Source of the DNA: Flavobacteria bacterium GWA2_35_26
GTDB lineage: Bacteria; Bacteroidota; Bacteroidia; Flavobacteriales; Flavobacteriaceae
NCBI GenBank assembly: GCA_001800905.1
Contig: MGWH01000002.1
Coordinates: 620,001-684,000, forward strand
DNA length: 64,000 nucleotides
Direction of reading: 5' to 3'
How positions within the stretch are numbered: the first letter of the stretch is position 1; every line of letters starts with the position of its first letter. The position numbers and the translations under genes were made by a program. Below are positions 33,398-43,161 of this stretch, one piece after another. The notes beneath the pieces were generated by a model, which saw nothing but the letters and a program-made list of their open reading frames with translations, searched no databases and was not told the DNA's origin.

Positions 33398-33781
33398 ATG
33401 GAAGTTACAGGAAGAGTAAAAATGATTGACCAAACTAAAGAAGTAGGTTCTGGTGGTTTCAAAAAAAGAGATATTGTTGTTACTACTGACGAACAATACC
33501 CACAACATATTTTGGTACAGTTTGTTCAAGATAAATGTGACTTACTAAACAATTACCAAGTGGGTGACCAAGTAAAAATCGACATCAATTTAAGAGGTCG
33601 TGAGTGGACTAACCAACAAGGTGAAACTGTTTATTTCAACACTATTCAAGGATGGAGAATTGGAAAAGTACAAGCAGAAGCTTCAGTGGCTGCTACACAA
33701 ACTCCTCCAATGCCGTCTGCAGAAACTTTTGCACCTGCAACTAATTTAAATGAAGAAGAGCCGGACGATTTACCGTTCTAA
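33398..33781 (+). CDS. DUF3127 (OB-fold) protein
   Basis: A 127-residue soluble protein of the DUF3127 family, with an OB-fold core (~1-95: E-V-T-G-R-V-K-M-I, K-R-D-I-V-V-T-T, Q-V-K-I-D-I-N-L-R-G-R-E-W) and a disordered tail ending E-E-P-D-D-L-P-F. The tail resembles the acidic D-D-x-P-F tip of SSB (compare N-D-L-P-F of the ssb at 17.2-17.7 kb), so it may contact the same partner proteins at replication forks. Function has not been shown to my knowledge. Confidence 0.85.
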   Translation: MEVTGRVKMIDQTKEVGSGGFKKRDIVVTTDEQYPQHILVQFVQDKCDLLNNYQVGDQVKIDINLRGREWTNQQGETVYFNTIQGWRIGKVQAEASVAATQTPPMPSAETFAPATNLNEEEPDDLPF

Positions 33782-33801
33782 TCTCTAAAAAAATATACCT
33801 A

Positions 33802-33832
33802 AAAACCCGACTCCAACGCGTCGGGTTTTTTT
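33802..33832 (+). terminator. terminator of the DUF3127 gene
   Basis: Stem AAAACCCGA/TCGGGTTTT with a T run. Confidence 0.85.
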
Positions 33833-33866
33833 ATTTACATTTGTATTTCACAAATACTACCAAGCG

Positions 33867-35213
33867 ATGAACTGGGAACAACTTTTATCATTAAAAAGAC
33901 AAGGCGACAAAGGCAAAAGATTACGCGTAGAACAAGACGATACTCGTCTAGGTTTTGAAGTAGACTACGACCGTATCATCTTTTCGGCGGCCTTTAGAAG
34001 TTTGCAAGATAAAACCCAAGTCATCCCACTTTCCAAAACTGATTTTGTGCACACCCGTTTAACGCACAGTTTAGAAGTATCAGTTGTAGGACGTTCTTTA
34101 GGCCGATTGGTAGGAAAAAAAATCCTTGAAAAATACCCGCATTTAAAAGAAGTACATGGCTATCATATGAATGATTTTGGGGCTATTGTTGCCGCTGCTT
34201 CATTGGCACACGATATTGGAAATCCGCCTTTTGGTCATTCGGGTGAAAAAGCCATTGGCGAATATTTTTCTATTGGAAAAGGACAACAATACCAAAACCA
34301 CCTCAGCCCAAAAGAATGGCAAGATTTAATCGATTTTGAAGGCAATGCCAATGGGTTTTCAGTTTTAACCGCGGATCGTCCAGGAATTGAGGGCGGCTTG
34401 CGAATTTCGTTTGCCACTTTGGGTGCTTTTATGAAATACCCAAAAGAAAGTTTGCCGAAAAAACCAACTAAAAATATTGCCGACAAGAAATACGGTTTCT
34501 TCCAAAGTGACAAAGTATTCTTTGAAGAAGTCGCTTCAGACATGGGCTTAATTCCTAATAAGTCTGGAAAAGATATTGGATTTGAAAGACATCCTTTGGC
34601 CTACTTGGTAGAAGCAGCCGATGATATTTGTTACACCATTATAGATTTTGAAGACGGTATTAATTTGGGTTTAGTTCAGGAAGAATATGCCTTAGAATAT
34701 TTAATCAAATTAGTTAAAGATTCTATTGATAGTGCCAAATACAGCACCTTGAATACCAAAGAAGATCGCATCAGTTATTTGAGAGCCTTGGCAATTGGCA
34801 GTTTAATTAACGATGCCGTTCGCGTTTTTATTGAAAATGAAGAAGCAATTCTAGCGGGGAAATTTCCCTATGCGCTGACTGATAAAAGCAAGTACAAAGC
34901 GCAAATGGATGACATCATTAAATTGAGCGTAAAAAATATCTATCAAAGTCGTGAAGTGATCGAAAAAGAAATTGTTGGTTACCAAATTATCCAAACCTTA
35001 TTGGATAAATTCATCTCGGCCATGAACAATAAATTCAATGGAACCGCTTCGAATTACGATCAATTAATTCTAAAGATGTTACCTGAAAAACACAATATAG
35101 AAAAAGAAAATCTATACGATCGTTTGTTACATATTTGTCACTATGTTTCCATGTTAACCGATGGCAATGCCTTGGAATTATTTGAAACAATTAACGGCAC
35201 AAAAAAATCCTAA
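33867..35213 (+). CDS. dgt: deoxyguanosinetriphosphate triphosphohydrolase-like protein
   Basis: A 448-residue HD-domain dNTPase that releases triphosphate from dGTP and regulates dNTP pools. The metal-binding residues are visible in H-T-R-L-T-H-S-L-E-V (~62-71) and A-H-D-I-G-N-P-P-F-G-H (~118-128), the HD motif; a Bacteroidota-style E-A-A-D-D-I-C-Y occurs near 250. The -7 element TACATTTG (33836-33843) lies 23 bp before the ATG. The gene ends in its own terminator. Confidence 0.95.
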   Translation: MNWEQLLSLKRQGDKGKRLRVEQDDTRLGFEVDYDRIIFSAAFRSLQDKTQVIPLSKTDFVHTRLTHSLEVSVVGRSLGRLVGKKILEKYPHLKEVHGYHMNDFGAIVAAASLAHDIGNPPFGHSGEKAIGEYFSIGKGQQYQNHLSPKEWQDLIDFEGNANGFSVLTADRPGIEGGLRISFATLGAFMKYPKESLPKKPTKNIADKKYGFFQSDKVFFEEVASDMGLIPNKSGKDIGFERHPLAYLVEAADDICYTIIDFEDGINLGLVQEEYALEYLIKLVKDSIDSAKYSTLNTKEDRISYLRALAIGSLINDAVRVFIENEEAILAGKFPYALTDKSKYKAQMDDIIKLSVKNIYQSREVIEKEIVGYQIIQTLLDKFISAMNNKFNGTASNYDQLILKMLPEKHNIEKENLYDRLLHICHYVSMLTDGNALELFETINGTKKS

Positions 35214-35240
35214 TTAGCTAACTAATTAGGATTTTTTTTA
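35203..35240. terminator. terminator overlapping the dgt stop codon
   Basis: A long palindromic stem (AAATCCTAATTAG/CTAATTAGGATTT) with T runs on both strands. The dgt TAA lies inside the 5' arm. Confidence 0.88.
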
Positions 35241-35257
35241 TTCTTTATTCATTTGGA

Positions 35258-36553
35258 TTACTTCACTCGAACTACAAAATAATTTTTCTTTCCGCTTTGT
35301 AATAAAACGAATTGATTATTGATTAAATCGTTAGCTGAAAGTTGGTATTCCTCTGTTATTTTTTCTTTGTTTACTGAAATTGAATTGGCTGTCAAAGCTC
35401 TTCTCGCCTCTCCATTAGATTTAAAGAATCCTGTTTTTTCATTTAAAACCGTTACAATATCCAATCCATTTTCAATTTCGCTCTGCGCAATTTCAGCCTG
35501 AGGCACACCGTCAAAAACTTCTAAGAAAGTCGCTTCGTCCAATTGTTTCAAATCGTCAGCTGTAGCATTTCCAAAAAGAATATTCGACGCTTTAATCGCT
35601 TTCTCTAATTCTTCTTTAGAATGCACCAAAGTAGTTACTTCTTCAGCTAGTTTTCTTTGTAACACTCTCAAATGAGGTGCTACTTGATGTTCTGTGATTA
35701 AAGCTTCGATAGTAGCTTGATCTAGGAAAGTAAAAATCTTAATGTATTTCTCTGCATCGACATCAGTCGTGTTCAACCAAAATTGGTAGAATTTATAAAC
35801 CGAAGTTTTATCTGCGGTTAGCCACACATTTCCTCCTTCAGATTTTCCGAATTTGGAACCGTCTGCTTTGGTAATTAAAGGACAAGTCATGGCATAGGCT
35901 TTGGCGCCTTCGGCATTCATTCGGCGTACTAATTCTGTTCCTGTTGTAATATTTCCCCATTGATCAGAACCTCCCATTTGTAGCAAACAGTTGTATTCTT
36001 TATGCAAATGATAAAAATCGTACCCTTGAATTAATTGGTAAGTGAACTCGGTAAACGACATTCCTTCGCCTTCGCCAGACAAACGTTTTTTAACCGAATC
36101 TTTTGCCATCATGTAGTTAACGGTAATTCGTTTACCCACATCGCGTGCAAAATTGATGAACGACAAATCCTTCATCCAGTCGTAATTGTTTACTAAAACG
36201 GGTGCATTTACTTCTTTCGAATTAAAATCCAAGAAACGAGAAAGTACCGCTTTGATGCCTTCTACATTGTGTGCCAAAGTAACTTCGTCTAACAAATTTC
36301 GCTCATCCGATTTTCCAGATGGATCTCCAATCATTCCGGTGGCACCACCTACTAAAGCAATAGGTTTATGTCCAAAATTTTTCAAATGAACTAACAATAA
36401 GATAGGTACCAAACTTCCAATATGCAACGAATCTGAAGTCGGATCAAATCCGATATAAGTTGTTGTCATTTCTTTCAAAAGTTGTTCTTCGGTTCCAGGC
36501 ATGATGTCATGAACCAAACCACGCCATTGTAATTCTTCTACTAAATTTTTCAT
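35258..36553 (-). CDS. tyrS: tyrosyl-tRNA synthetase
   Basis: A 431-residue class I synthetase charging tRNA-Tyr. The ATP site is [12 protein letters not shown] (the HIGH-type H-I-G at ~42-44), and K-F-G-K-S near 235 is the KMSKS equivalent. A C-terminal S4-like domain (~350-431) recognises the tRNA. A clear promoter lies upstream (36571-36600 on the minus strand). Confidence 0.97.
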   Translation of the reverse strand: MKNLVEELQWRGLVHDIMPGTEEQLLKEMTTTYIGFDPTSDSLHIGSLVPILLLVHLKNFGHKPIALVGGATGMIGDPSGKSDERNLLDEVTLAHNVEGIKAVLSRFLDFNSKEVNAPVLVNNYDWMKDLSFINFARDVGKRITVNYMMAKDSVKKRLSGEGEGMSFTEFTYQLIQGYDFYHLHKEYNCLLQMGGSDQWGNITTGTELVRRMNAEGAKAYAMTCPLITKADGSKFGKSEGGNVWLTADKTSVYKFYQFWLNTTDVDAEKYIKIFTFLDQATIEALITEHQVAPHLRVLQRKLAEEVTTLVHSKEELEKAIKASNILFGNATADDLKQLDEATFLEVFDGVPQAEIAQSEIENGLDIVTVLNEKTGFFKSNGEARRALTANSISVNKEKITEEYQLSANDLINNQFVLLQSGKKNYFVVRVK

Positions 36554-36570
36554 TTTTTAAACAATTTGCG

Positions 36571-36600
36571 CAAAGATAGCCATTTCATCAGCAATCACAA
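36571..36600 (-). promoter_or_regulatory. promoter of tyrS
   Basis: On the minus strand TTG (36598-36600), 19-bp spacer and TATCTTTG (36571-36578). Confidence 0.75.
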
Positions 36601-36682
36601 TTGCAAAAATCAATTTCAGGCGCAAAATTCAAAATCAATTTGAAAATCTGGGAATCAGCAGTAAATAAATTATCTTTACCCC

Positions 36683-37672
36683 ATGATTTTAGTTACAGGA
36701 GGAACCGGTTTAGTGGGTGCACATCTTTTGCTTCATTTAGTTGAGCAAGGAGAAAATGTGCGTGCAATTTATCGATCTACAACATCCATCGAAAAAAGCA
36801 AAAATTTATTTTCGCTATACAACAAGTTTCATCTATTCGAAAAAATAGAATGGATGGAAGCGGATATACTTGACATCCCGTCTTTGGAAAATGCCTTTCA
36901 AAATATTGAATTCGTATACCACTGTGCGGCTTTAATTTCTTTTGATCCAAAAGACGAAGAAGTCATTCGCAAAACTAACATTGAAGGGACCGCCAACATC
37001 GTTAATTTTTGCCTGGCTTACAAGATCAAAAAAATGCTATTTGTGAGTTCGATCGCCGCTTTGGGAGATCTAAATGCAACCGAAACTACAATTTCTGAAA
37101 CCACTGAATGGAATCCCGAAAAACCGCATAGCGATTACGCTATTTCAAAATATGGCGCCGAAATGGAAGTATGGCGGGGCCAACAAGAAGGATTAAACGT
37201 ACTCATAGTTAACCCTGGCGTTATTCTAGGACCTGGTTTCCCAGATCAAGGAAGTGGCGCTTTATTTTCGGCTGTTGCCAAAGGATTGTCTTTTTACACG
37301 CTGGGAACTACCGGATTTATCGGGGTTACCGATGTAGTCGAAACGAGTATCCAATTAATGAAAAGTGAGAACCAAAACGAACGATTTACTTTAATTGAGA
37401 GCAACTATTCGTTTCAAGAGATACTGAATTCTATCGCTGATAGCTTGAACGTTAAACGCCCTAAATGGCATGCTAGCCCCTTTTTAGTGAATGTTTTTTG
37501 GAGACTGGATTGGTTTTTATCGACCTTTTTCCTCCAAAAAAGAAAATTATCCCGCGCTAGTGCTAAAGCTTCGTATTCAAAAACTGAATTTACTAACGCT
37601 AAAATACTATCGACGATCACTCCCAAATTTAAATCAGTCAAAGAATATATCCAATTTATTGCTACCCTATAA
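36683..37672 (+). CDS. NAD(P)-dependent epimerase/dehydratase (extended SDR)
   Basis: A 329-residue extended short-chain dehydrogenase. The nucleotide motif T-G-G-T-G-L-V-G at ~5-12, the downstream A-D-I-L-D, and the catalytic Y-A-I-S-K near 152-156 are present. Such proteins modify nucleotide-sugar or other carbonyl substrates; the C-terminal substrate domain gives no clear specificity. It stands alone between tyrS and the tRNA-Gln gene. Confidence 0.88.
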   Translation: MILVTGGTGLVGAHLLLHLVEQGENVRAIYRSTTSIEKSKNLFSLYNKFHLFEKIEWMEADILDIPSLENAFQNIEFVYHCAALISFDPKDEEVIRKTNIEGTANIVNFCLAYKIKKMLFVSSIAALGDLNATETTISETTEWNPEKPHSDYAISKYGAEMEVWRGQQEGLNVLIVNPGVILGPGFPDQGSGALFSAVAKGLSFYTLGTTGFIGVTDVVETSIQLMKSENQNERFTLIESNYSFQEILNSIADSLNVKRPKWHASPFLVNVFWRLDWFLSTFFLQKRKLSRASAKASYSKTEFTNAKILSTITPKFKSVKEYIQFIATL

Positions 37673-37687
37673 TTTGAATGTAACACA

Positions 37688-37722
37688 TAAAAAAAGCCTC
37701 TCAATTTCTTGAGAGGCTTTAT
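37688..37722. terminator. bidirectional terminator between the epimerase gene and tRNA-Gln
   Basis: Stem AAGCCTCTCAA/TTGAGAGGCTT with a TTTC loop; runs of A and T on both sides. Confidence 0.88.
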
Positions 37723-37723
37723 G

Positions 37724-37794
37724 TTGGTCTACTAGGACTCGAACCTAGAAAGACTGCACCAAAAACAGTTGTGTTACCATTACACCATAGACCA
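37724..37794 (-). tRNA. tRNA-Gln (anticodon TTG)
   Basis: The minus strand folds as a cloverleaf: acceptor TGGTCTA/TAGACCA, D-arm with GTAATGGTAACAC, anticodon stem ACTGT/GCAGT with loop TTTTGGT (anticodon TTG, reading CAA), T-arm with TTCGAGTC. Discriminator A at 37724; the CCA end is not encoded. It is transcribed alone. Confidence 0.95.
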
Positions 37795-37814
37795 GCAGTG
37801 CTGTTAAGCGAGTG

Positions 37815-37844
37815 CAAATTTAATACAAATTTTATTTTGCGCAA
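37815..37844 (-). promoter_or_regulatory. promoter of tRNA-Gln
   Basis: On the minus strand TTG (37842-37844), 19-bp spacer and TAAATTTG (37815-37822), ~20 bp before the tRNA. The remaining bases up to 38020 hold only the leader of the next gene; I see no other feature there. Confidence 0.7.
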
Positions 37845-38020
37845 ACTTTTGGATTGTTTTTATCAAAAAACTTTTGGGATCCCAGTAACGCTATCCAAAA
37901 CCAACTAATAACCAAATCATTACTTCTCTTTTTTCAAGAGTAGAATTTTTTGTTAATGCTCGCTTGATTACACAAAAAAACATTTTCTTTGCAACTTAAA
38001 ATAAATACCCGATTTTAATC

Positions 38021-41000
38021 ATGAAAAAGGCCGATTTCAATTTTAATAAATGGAACACTATTTTAGGTTGGTTTGCATTTACAATAGCGTTAGTAACCTA
38101 CACCCTAACTGTTGAACCAACGATGAGTTTTTGGGATTGTGGTGAATATATCGCAACAGCTGCAAAACTAGAAGTAGGCCACCCTCCTGGAGCGCCTTTA
38201 TTCCAAATGATTGGTGCGTTTTTTGCCATGTTTGCATTCGACAATGAGCACATTGCATTAATGGTTAATATGACTTCGGTGGTGTCTAGTGCCTTTACCA
38301 TTTTATTTTTGTTTTGGTCGTCAAATATGATTTTGAAAAAAATCATCGGTTCGTATAATGAAATTAATACAGACAATTCGATCGTTATTCTAGGAAGTTC
38401 GTTTGTTGGCGCATTAGCGTTTACTTTTTCTGATAGTTTTTGGTACAATGCCGTTGAGGCCGAAGTCTATGCTATGGCTTCGTTACTGATCGCGTTATTG
38501 CTTTGGTTAGGCTTGCGTTGGGAACAAGAAATGAATACCCCTAGAGGCGATAAATGGCTGCTAATTATTTCATTGGTCATTGGGCTTTCATTCGGAGTAC
38601 ATTTCATGGCTTTATTGACTATTCCTGCGATTGGATTTTTATATTTTTTCAAAAATTACAAAACCGTTACCGTTAAGAATTTCATCATTGCGAATGTAGT
38701 TGTGGTTTCTATTTTGTTGTTTATCTTCAAAATGTTATTGCCTTTAACTATGGCTTTCTTTGGTAAAACTGAAATTTTCATGGTCAATGAAATGGGATTG
38801 CCATTCAACTCAGGAACCTTGTTTGTAACTTTTTTGCTAGTAGCCTTCTTCTATTTTGGATTGCGTTACACCAAGCAAAAAGGATTGGTTTTTTACAATA
38901 CAATTATCCTATGCACCTTGTTCATTTTAATAGGATTTTCAACTTGGATGATGTTGCCTATTCGTGCCAATGCCAATACGGTTATTAACGAAAACAAACC
39001 GTCGGATGCTGCCGAAGTACTTGCCTATTACAACCGAGAACAATACGGAGTGAATCCGCTTTTTTACGGACCACAATTTACAGAAGCCTTTGCTGGATTA
39101 GATAAAGACAAGCCTTATTTAGACAAAGCGCCTAACTACGAAAGAAATTACACCACTGGCAAATACGAGATTACAAATAATTTCAAAAATGCAGAGCAAA
39201 ACAGTGATGACAATCACAAAACGATATTACCAAGATTGTGGAGTGCCGATCATGTAGAAAATTACATCAACTTTACTAATCCGCCCGAGTTTAAAATTAA
39301 TTACGATTATCCTTTTGAAGAGGATTTGGCTAAATACGGTATCGAAGCGAGTCAATTAAGTGAGGAAGAGTATAACAAAGCGATTGCTCAACTTAAAGGC
39401 GAAATTGAAAAAGTAGTAGTTGAATTTAGACAAGCCTATGCTCAAAAAGAAATTGACAACGAAGGCTATGTAGCCTTCTTGAAAAACTACGGCGATTATT
39501 TGATTGTTGAAAAACCAACTACTTTAAACAATTTCCAATTCATGTTTGAATACCAATTCGGTTATATGTACTGGAGGTATTTAATGTGGAATTTTGTAGG
39601 TCGTCAAAACGACATTCAAGGTAGGTATGATAATTTAAATGGAAACTGGATTAGTGGCATCCCTTTTATGGATAGCTTACACCTAGGTTCTCAAGACAAT
39701 TTGCCAACTGATGTTTTGAAAAACAAAGGGCGCAATACGTATTTCTTCTTACCATTTATATTAGGATTGATTGGATTAATGTACCACGCTAGTAAAGACC
39801 GTAAAAGTTTTTACGTGTTACTTTCCTTATTTTTATTTACGGGAATTGCCTTGAAAATTTACTTAAACGAACGCCCGTTTGAACCTCGTGAACGCGATTA
39901 TGCCTTAGTAGGATCGTTTTATGTTTTTGCAATTTGGATTGGCTTTGGCGTCTATTCACTTTATGAAAGTGCCAAAAAACATTTGGCTCCAAAAATTGCA
40001 GGACCTGTTTTAATTGCTGGAAGTTTATTAGCCGCTCCTGTACTTATGGGATTCCAAAATTGGGATGATCATGACCGTTCCGATAAATATACTGCAGTAG
40101 CAATGGCTAAAGCCTATTTAAGTTCGTGTGACAAAAACGCGATCTTATTTACCATTGGAGATAATGATACTTTCCCATTGTGGTATGCACAAGAAATTGA
40201 GAATTTTAGAACGGATGTGAAAATTGTCAATACCAGTCTATTTATGACCGACTGGTACATTGACCAAATGAAAATGAAAAGTTACGAATCGGAGCCGCTT
40301 CCTATTTCGTTTAAGCATAATGAATATGTTGGAGACAAATTAGATTATGTGGCTCATATTCCAAAAATTGAAACACGCTGGGATGTAAAAGATTTTATCG
40401 CTTTTATTAAAAATCCAAAGTCAACCGTTGAAATGCAAAATGGACAAACCATCCATTTTTATCCAACCAATAAAATTAGAATTCCTATTGACAAAAACAC
40501 CATTATCAAAAATAAAGTGGTCAGTCCTCGATACAATGATTCTATCGTTTCGGCCATAGAAATTGATATTAAAGGAAGTGCTATTTACAAAAATAGATTA
40601 ATGATGCTAGACATTGTAACCAATAATAATTGGAAACGTCCGATCTATTTTAGTGGAGGTGCTTTTGACAACGAAGATTATCTTTGGATGAAAGAATTCC
40701 TTCAATTAGAAGGGATGGTTTACAAATTAGTGCCTGTTAGAACGCAACTTCCAAAAGGGGCTAGCCAAATCGATATGGGTCAAATTGATACTGACATTAT
40801 GTTTGACAAAGTGATGCGTTGGGATTGGGGCAATAGCGAAAGTCTTTCTATCTATCACGATCCTGAGACACGAAGAAACAGTATCACCTACCGCATGAAT
40901 TTATCGCGATTGATGAGTAAACTAATTGCAGAAGGCAAACTAGACAAGGCTAAAAAAGTAATTGATTTAGCAATGACTAAAATGCCCGTAGATCAATTTG

Positions 41001-41302
41001 AATACTACTCTTTGGTAGATCCTTTTGCAAAAGGATATTATGATGTAGGCGAAAAGGCTAAAGCGCAACAACTATTAACTCAATTGATTGGAAAATACAC
41101 TGAAAACTTAAACTATTACAGTCATTTGTCTTCAACAGAGCAAGTGGACATAGCTATAGAAATTGTAACCGATATCGAACGTTACCGTGGATTATTAGAA
41201 ATTATGAAAGAAAGCGGCGATATTACTTTGTACGAAAAATCAAAAAAGACTTTCAATAATTACATCAGTATTTTTGAACGCTTTGGACGAGAAAAGGAAT
41301 AA
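38021..41302 (+). CDS. DUF2723 integral membrane protein, candidate protein O-mannosyltransferase
   Basis: A 1093-residue protein: about 12 hydrophobic segments in two blocks (~14-320 and ~570-690) around a soluble insert, and a ~400-residue C-terminal soluble part with TPR-like helices (~980-1090). The first loop holds F-W-D-C-G-E-Y (Asp39, Glu42) and G-H-P-P-G (53-57), reminiscent of the D-E catalytic pair of GT-C glycosyltransferases; DUF2723 is the family of eukaryotic TMEM260, a protein O-mannosyltransferase. A polyprenyl-phosphate-mannose-synthase-like gene lies 1.9 kb away. The glycosyltransferase role is inference. Confidence 0.85.
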   Translation: MKKADFNFNKWNTILGWFAFTIALVTYTLTVEPTMSFWDCGEYIATAAKLEVGHPPGAPLFQMIGAFFAMFAFDNEHIALMVNMTSVVSSAFTILFLFWSSNMILKKIIGSYNEINTDNSIVILGSSFVGALAFTFSDSFWYNAVEAEVYAMASLLIALLLWLGLRWEQEMNTPRGDKWLLIISLVIGLSFGVHFMALLTIPAIGFLYFFKNYKTVTVKNFIIANVVVVSILLFIFKMLLPLTMAFFGKTEIFMVNEMGLPFNSGTLFVTFLLVAFFYFGLRYTKQKGLVFYNTIILCTLFILIGFSTWMMLPIRANANTVINENKPSDAAEVLAYYNREQYGVNPLFYGPQFTEAFAGLDKDKPYLDKAPNYERNYTTGKYEITNNFKNAEQNSDDNHKTILPRLWSADHVENYINFTNPPEFKINYDYPFEEDLAKYGIEASQLSEEEYNKAIAQLKGEIEKVVVEFRQAYAQKEIDNEGYVAFLKNYGDYLIVEKPTTLNNFQFMFEYQFGYMYWRYLMWNFVGRQNDIQGRYDNLNGNWISGIPFMDSLHLGSQDNLPTDVLKNKGRNTYFFLPFILGLIGLMYHASKDRKSFYVLLSLFLFTGIALKIYLNERPFEPRERDYALVGSFYVFAIWIGFGVYSLYESAKKHLAPKIAGPVLIAGSLLAAPVLMGFQNWDDHDRSDKYTAVAMAKAYLSSCDKNAILFTIGDNDTFPLWYAQEIENFRTDVKIVNTSLFMTDWYIDQMKMKSYESEPLPISFKHNEYVGDKLDYVAHIPKIETRWDVKDFIAFIKNPKSTVEMQNGQTIHFYPTNKIRIPIDKNTIIKNKVVSPRYNDSIVSAIEIDIKGSAIYKNRLMMLDIVTNNNWKRPIYFSGGAFDNEDYLWMKEFLQLEGMVYKLVPVRTQLPKGASQIDMGQIDTDIMFDKVMRWDWGNSESLSIYHDPETRRNSITYRMNLSRLMSKLIAEGKLDKAKKVIDLAMTKMPVDQFEYYSLVDPFAKGYYDVGEKAKAQQLLTQLIGKYTENLNYYSHLSSTEQVDIAIEIVTDIERYRGLLEIMKESGDITLYEKSKKTFNNYISIFERFGREKE

Positions 41303-41322
41303 GGAAGAATATTCAATTGAAC

Positions 41323-41358
41323 AAAAAAAGGCAGTACATACGTACTGCCTTTTTTTGT
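41323..41358. terminator. bidirectional terminator between DUF2723 and DUF4296 genes
   Basis: Stem AAAGGCAGTAC/GTACTGCCTTT with T runs on both strands. Confidence 0.9.
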
Positions 41359-41804
41359 TATCCTTTTTTTATTTTGAGTGCTGCGATTGAATCTTTTACC
41401 TTTTTAGCAAGCTGCTTTTTCTTTTTAAGTTTCGCCATTCGGATGTTATTCTTTTTTTGTTCCAATTTAACGGCGGCATTAGCTCGTTTCTTTTCTTTTG
41501 CAATTCGCTTTACTACCTCTTCAAACATAATTTTATAGCTTTTATAATCAGCAGCGTAATACACATTATTTTGCGCTAATTGCAAGCTATCAATTTTGTA
41601 TTTTTTGTAAATATATTGCTTTGGGCGAATTTGATTGGAGTCTAAGACAGCAGGATTTTGGTATTTAATGGCTTCTAACAAAGCTAAATCATACATAATA
41701 TCCATCATTTTCGATTTTTCAATAAGAACGTCTGGTTTTTTAACCAAGTCATCTTTACAGCCCAAAAGGGTTAAAATCGCTAATAATGAAATCCTCTTTT
41801 TCAT
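41358..41804 (-). CDS. DUF4296 lipoprotein
   Basis: A 148-residue lipoprotein (lipobox L-T-L-L-G-C at Cys16) belonging to DUF4296. The core has I-M-Y-D-L-A-L-L-E-A-I near 43-53 and Y-K-K-Y-K-I-D-S-L-Q, followed by a very Lys-rich, probably helical C-terminus. Function unknown. The start is ATG at 41802-41804, placed by the lipobox; a longer frame would overlap pyrC. It starts 4 bp after the pyrC stop, so it is translated from the pyrC transcript. Confidence 0.85.
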   Translation of the reverse strand: MKKRISLLAILTLLGCKDDLVKKPDVLIEKSKMMDIMYDLALLEAIKYQNPAVLDSNQIRPKQYIYKKYKIDSLQLAQNNVYYAADYKSYKIMFEEVVKRIAKEKKRANAAVKLEQKKNNIRMAKLKKKKQLAKKVKDSIAALKIKKG

Positions 41805-41808
41805 CTTT

Positions 41809-43149
41809 TTATCTATTGAATAACAAACGCTTTCCAGCACGAATGTTCTTTACTTTAAAGGCATTATAAACCAATTGTCCGTTTACAAATGTATGGGTAA
41901 TTCTTGATTTAAAAGTATAGCCTTCAAAAGGTGACCAACCACATTTTGCTAAAATATTTTCTTTTTTAACGCTCCAAGGCAAACCTGCATTTACAATTAC
42001 TAAATCGGCATAATATCCTACTTTAATAAAACCACGTTTTTCGATTTTAAAAATCTTAGCCGGATTGTGACACATTTTTTCTACAATCTTTTCTACACTT
42101 ATTTTACCTTGATGAAAAGCTTCAAACAAGGCTACCACTGCATGCTGTACCAATGGTCCTCCTGAAGGTGCATTCAAATAGGATTGTTGCTTTTCTTCCA
42201 AAGTATGCGGTGCGTGATCGGTTGCAATAACGTCTATTCTGTCGTCTAATAATGCTTTCCAAAGCGCTTCTTTATCAGTTGCTGTTTTAACAGCTGGATT
42301 CCATTTGATAAAATTTCCTTTAGTAGCATAATCCTCATTAGTAAACCACAAATGGTGCACACATACCTCAGCCGTAATTTTTTTGTCTTCCAATGGAATT
42401 TTATTGGTAAACAAATCCATTTCTTTCGCCGTTGACAAATGAAAAATATGCAGTCTCGCTCCCGTTTTTTTGGCCAAAGCAATTGCTTTTGAAGACGAAA
42501 GATAACAAGCCTCTGTGCTTCGAATTAAATGATGCGCAGTAACTGGAACATCTTCTCCGTATTCTTCTTTGTATTGTGCTAAATTATTTTTAATTGTGGT
42601 TTCATCTTCACAATGAACCGCAATCAACATGGGAGTACTTGAAAATATTCTCTCTAATACAGCTTCATTATCTACTAGCATATTTCCAGTAGAGGAGCCT
42701 AAAAAGATTTTAATTCCGGCTACATTCTTGGGATTGGTTTTTAAAACTTCTTCCAAATTATCATTAGTAGCTCCCATCATAAATGAATAATTCGCAAACG
42801 AATTTTGAGCTGCTATTTGATATTTTTCCTCAAGAATTTCTTGGGTAACGGCATTAGGAACTGTGTTGGGTTGTTCAATAAAAGAGGTAATCCCTCCTGC
42901 GACTGCAGCTCTAGATTCAGATTCTATGTCTCCTTTATGAGTCAAACCTGGCTCTCTAAAATGCACTTGATCATCTATTGCTCCTGGCATTAAATAGTTG
43001 CCTTCAGCATCCACAATTTTACAATCAGCAGATTTTGCGCTAATTGTTTCGGCGATTTCAACAATTAAGTCGTCCTCAATTAAAACATCGCCTTCAAAAA
43101 TCCTTCCCTCGTTTACTATTTTGGCATTCTTAATTAAAACCCTATTCAT
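41809..43149 (-). CDS. pyrC: dihydroorotase
   Basis: A 446-residue amidohydrolase (class I, AllB-like) that closes carbamoyl-aspartate to dihydroorotate in pyrimidine synthesis. The metal motif D-D-Q-V-H-F-R-E-P-G (H-F-R at ~61-63), the central residues including A-V-H-C-E-D-E (~180), I-H-F/H-L-S and A-T-D-H-A-P-H near 310 are present. The operon continues with the DUF4296 gene, and the mannose-transferase-like gene lies 12 bp upstream. Confidence 0.95.
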   Translation of the reverse strand: MNRVLIKNAKIVNEGRIFEGDVLIEDDLIVEIAETISAKSADCKIVDAEGNYLMPGAIDDQVHFREPGLTHKGDIESESRAAVAGGITSFIEQPNTVPNAVTQEILEEKYQIAAQNSFANYSFMMGATNDNLEEVLKTNPKNVAGIKIFLGSSTGNMLVDNEAVLERIFSSTPMLIAVHCEDETTIKNNLAQYKEEYGEDVPVTAHHLIRSTEACYLSSSKAIALAKKTGARLHIFHLSTAKEMDLFTNKIPLEDKKITAEVCVHHLWFTNEDYATKGNFIKWNPAVKTATDKEALWKALLDDRIDVIATDHAPHTLEEKQQSYLNAPSGGPLVQHAVVALFEAFHQGKISVEKIVEKMCHNPAKIFKIEKRGFIKVGYYADLVIVNAGLPWSVKKENILAKCGWSPFEGYTFKSRITHTFVNGQLVYNAFKVKNIRAGKRLLFNR

Positions 43150-43161
43150 TCTATCTTTTTC

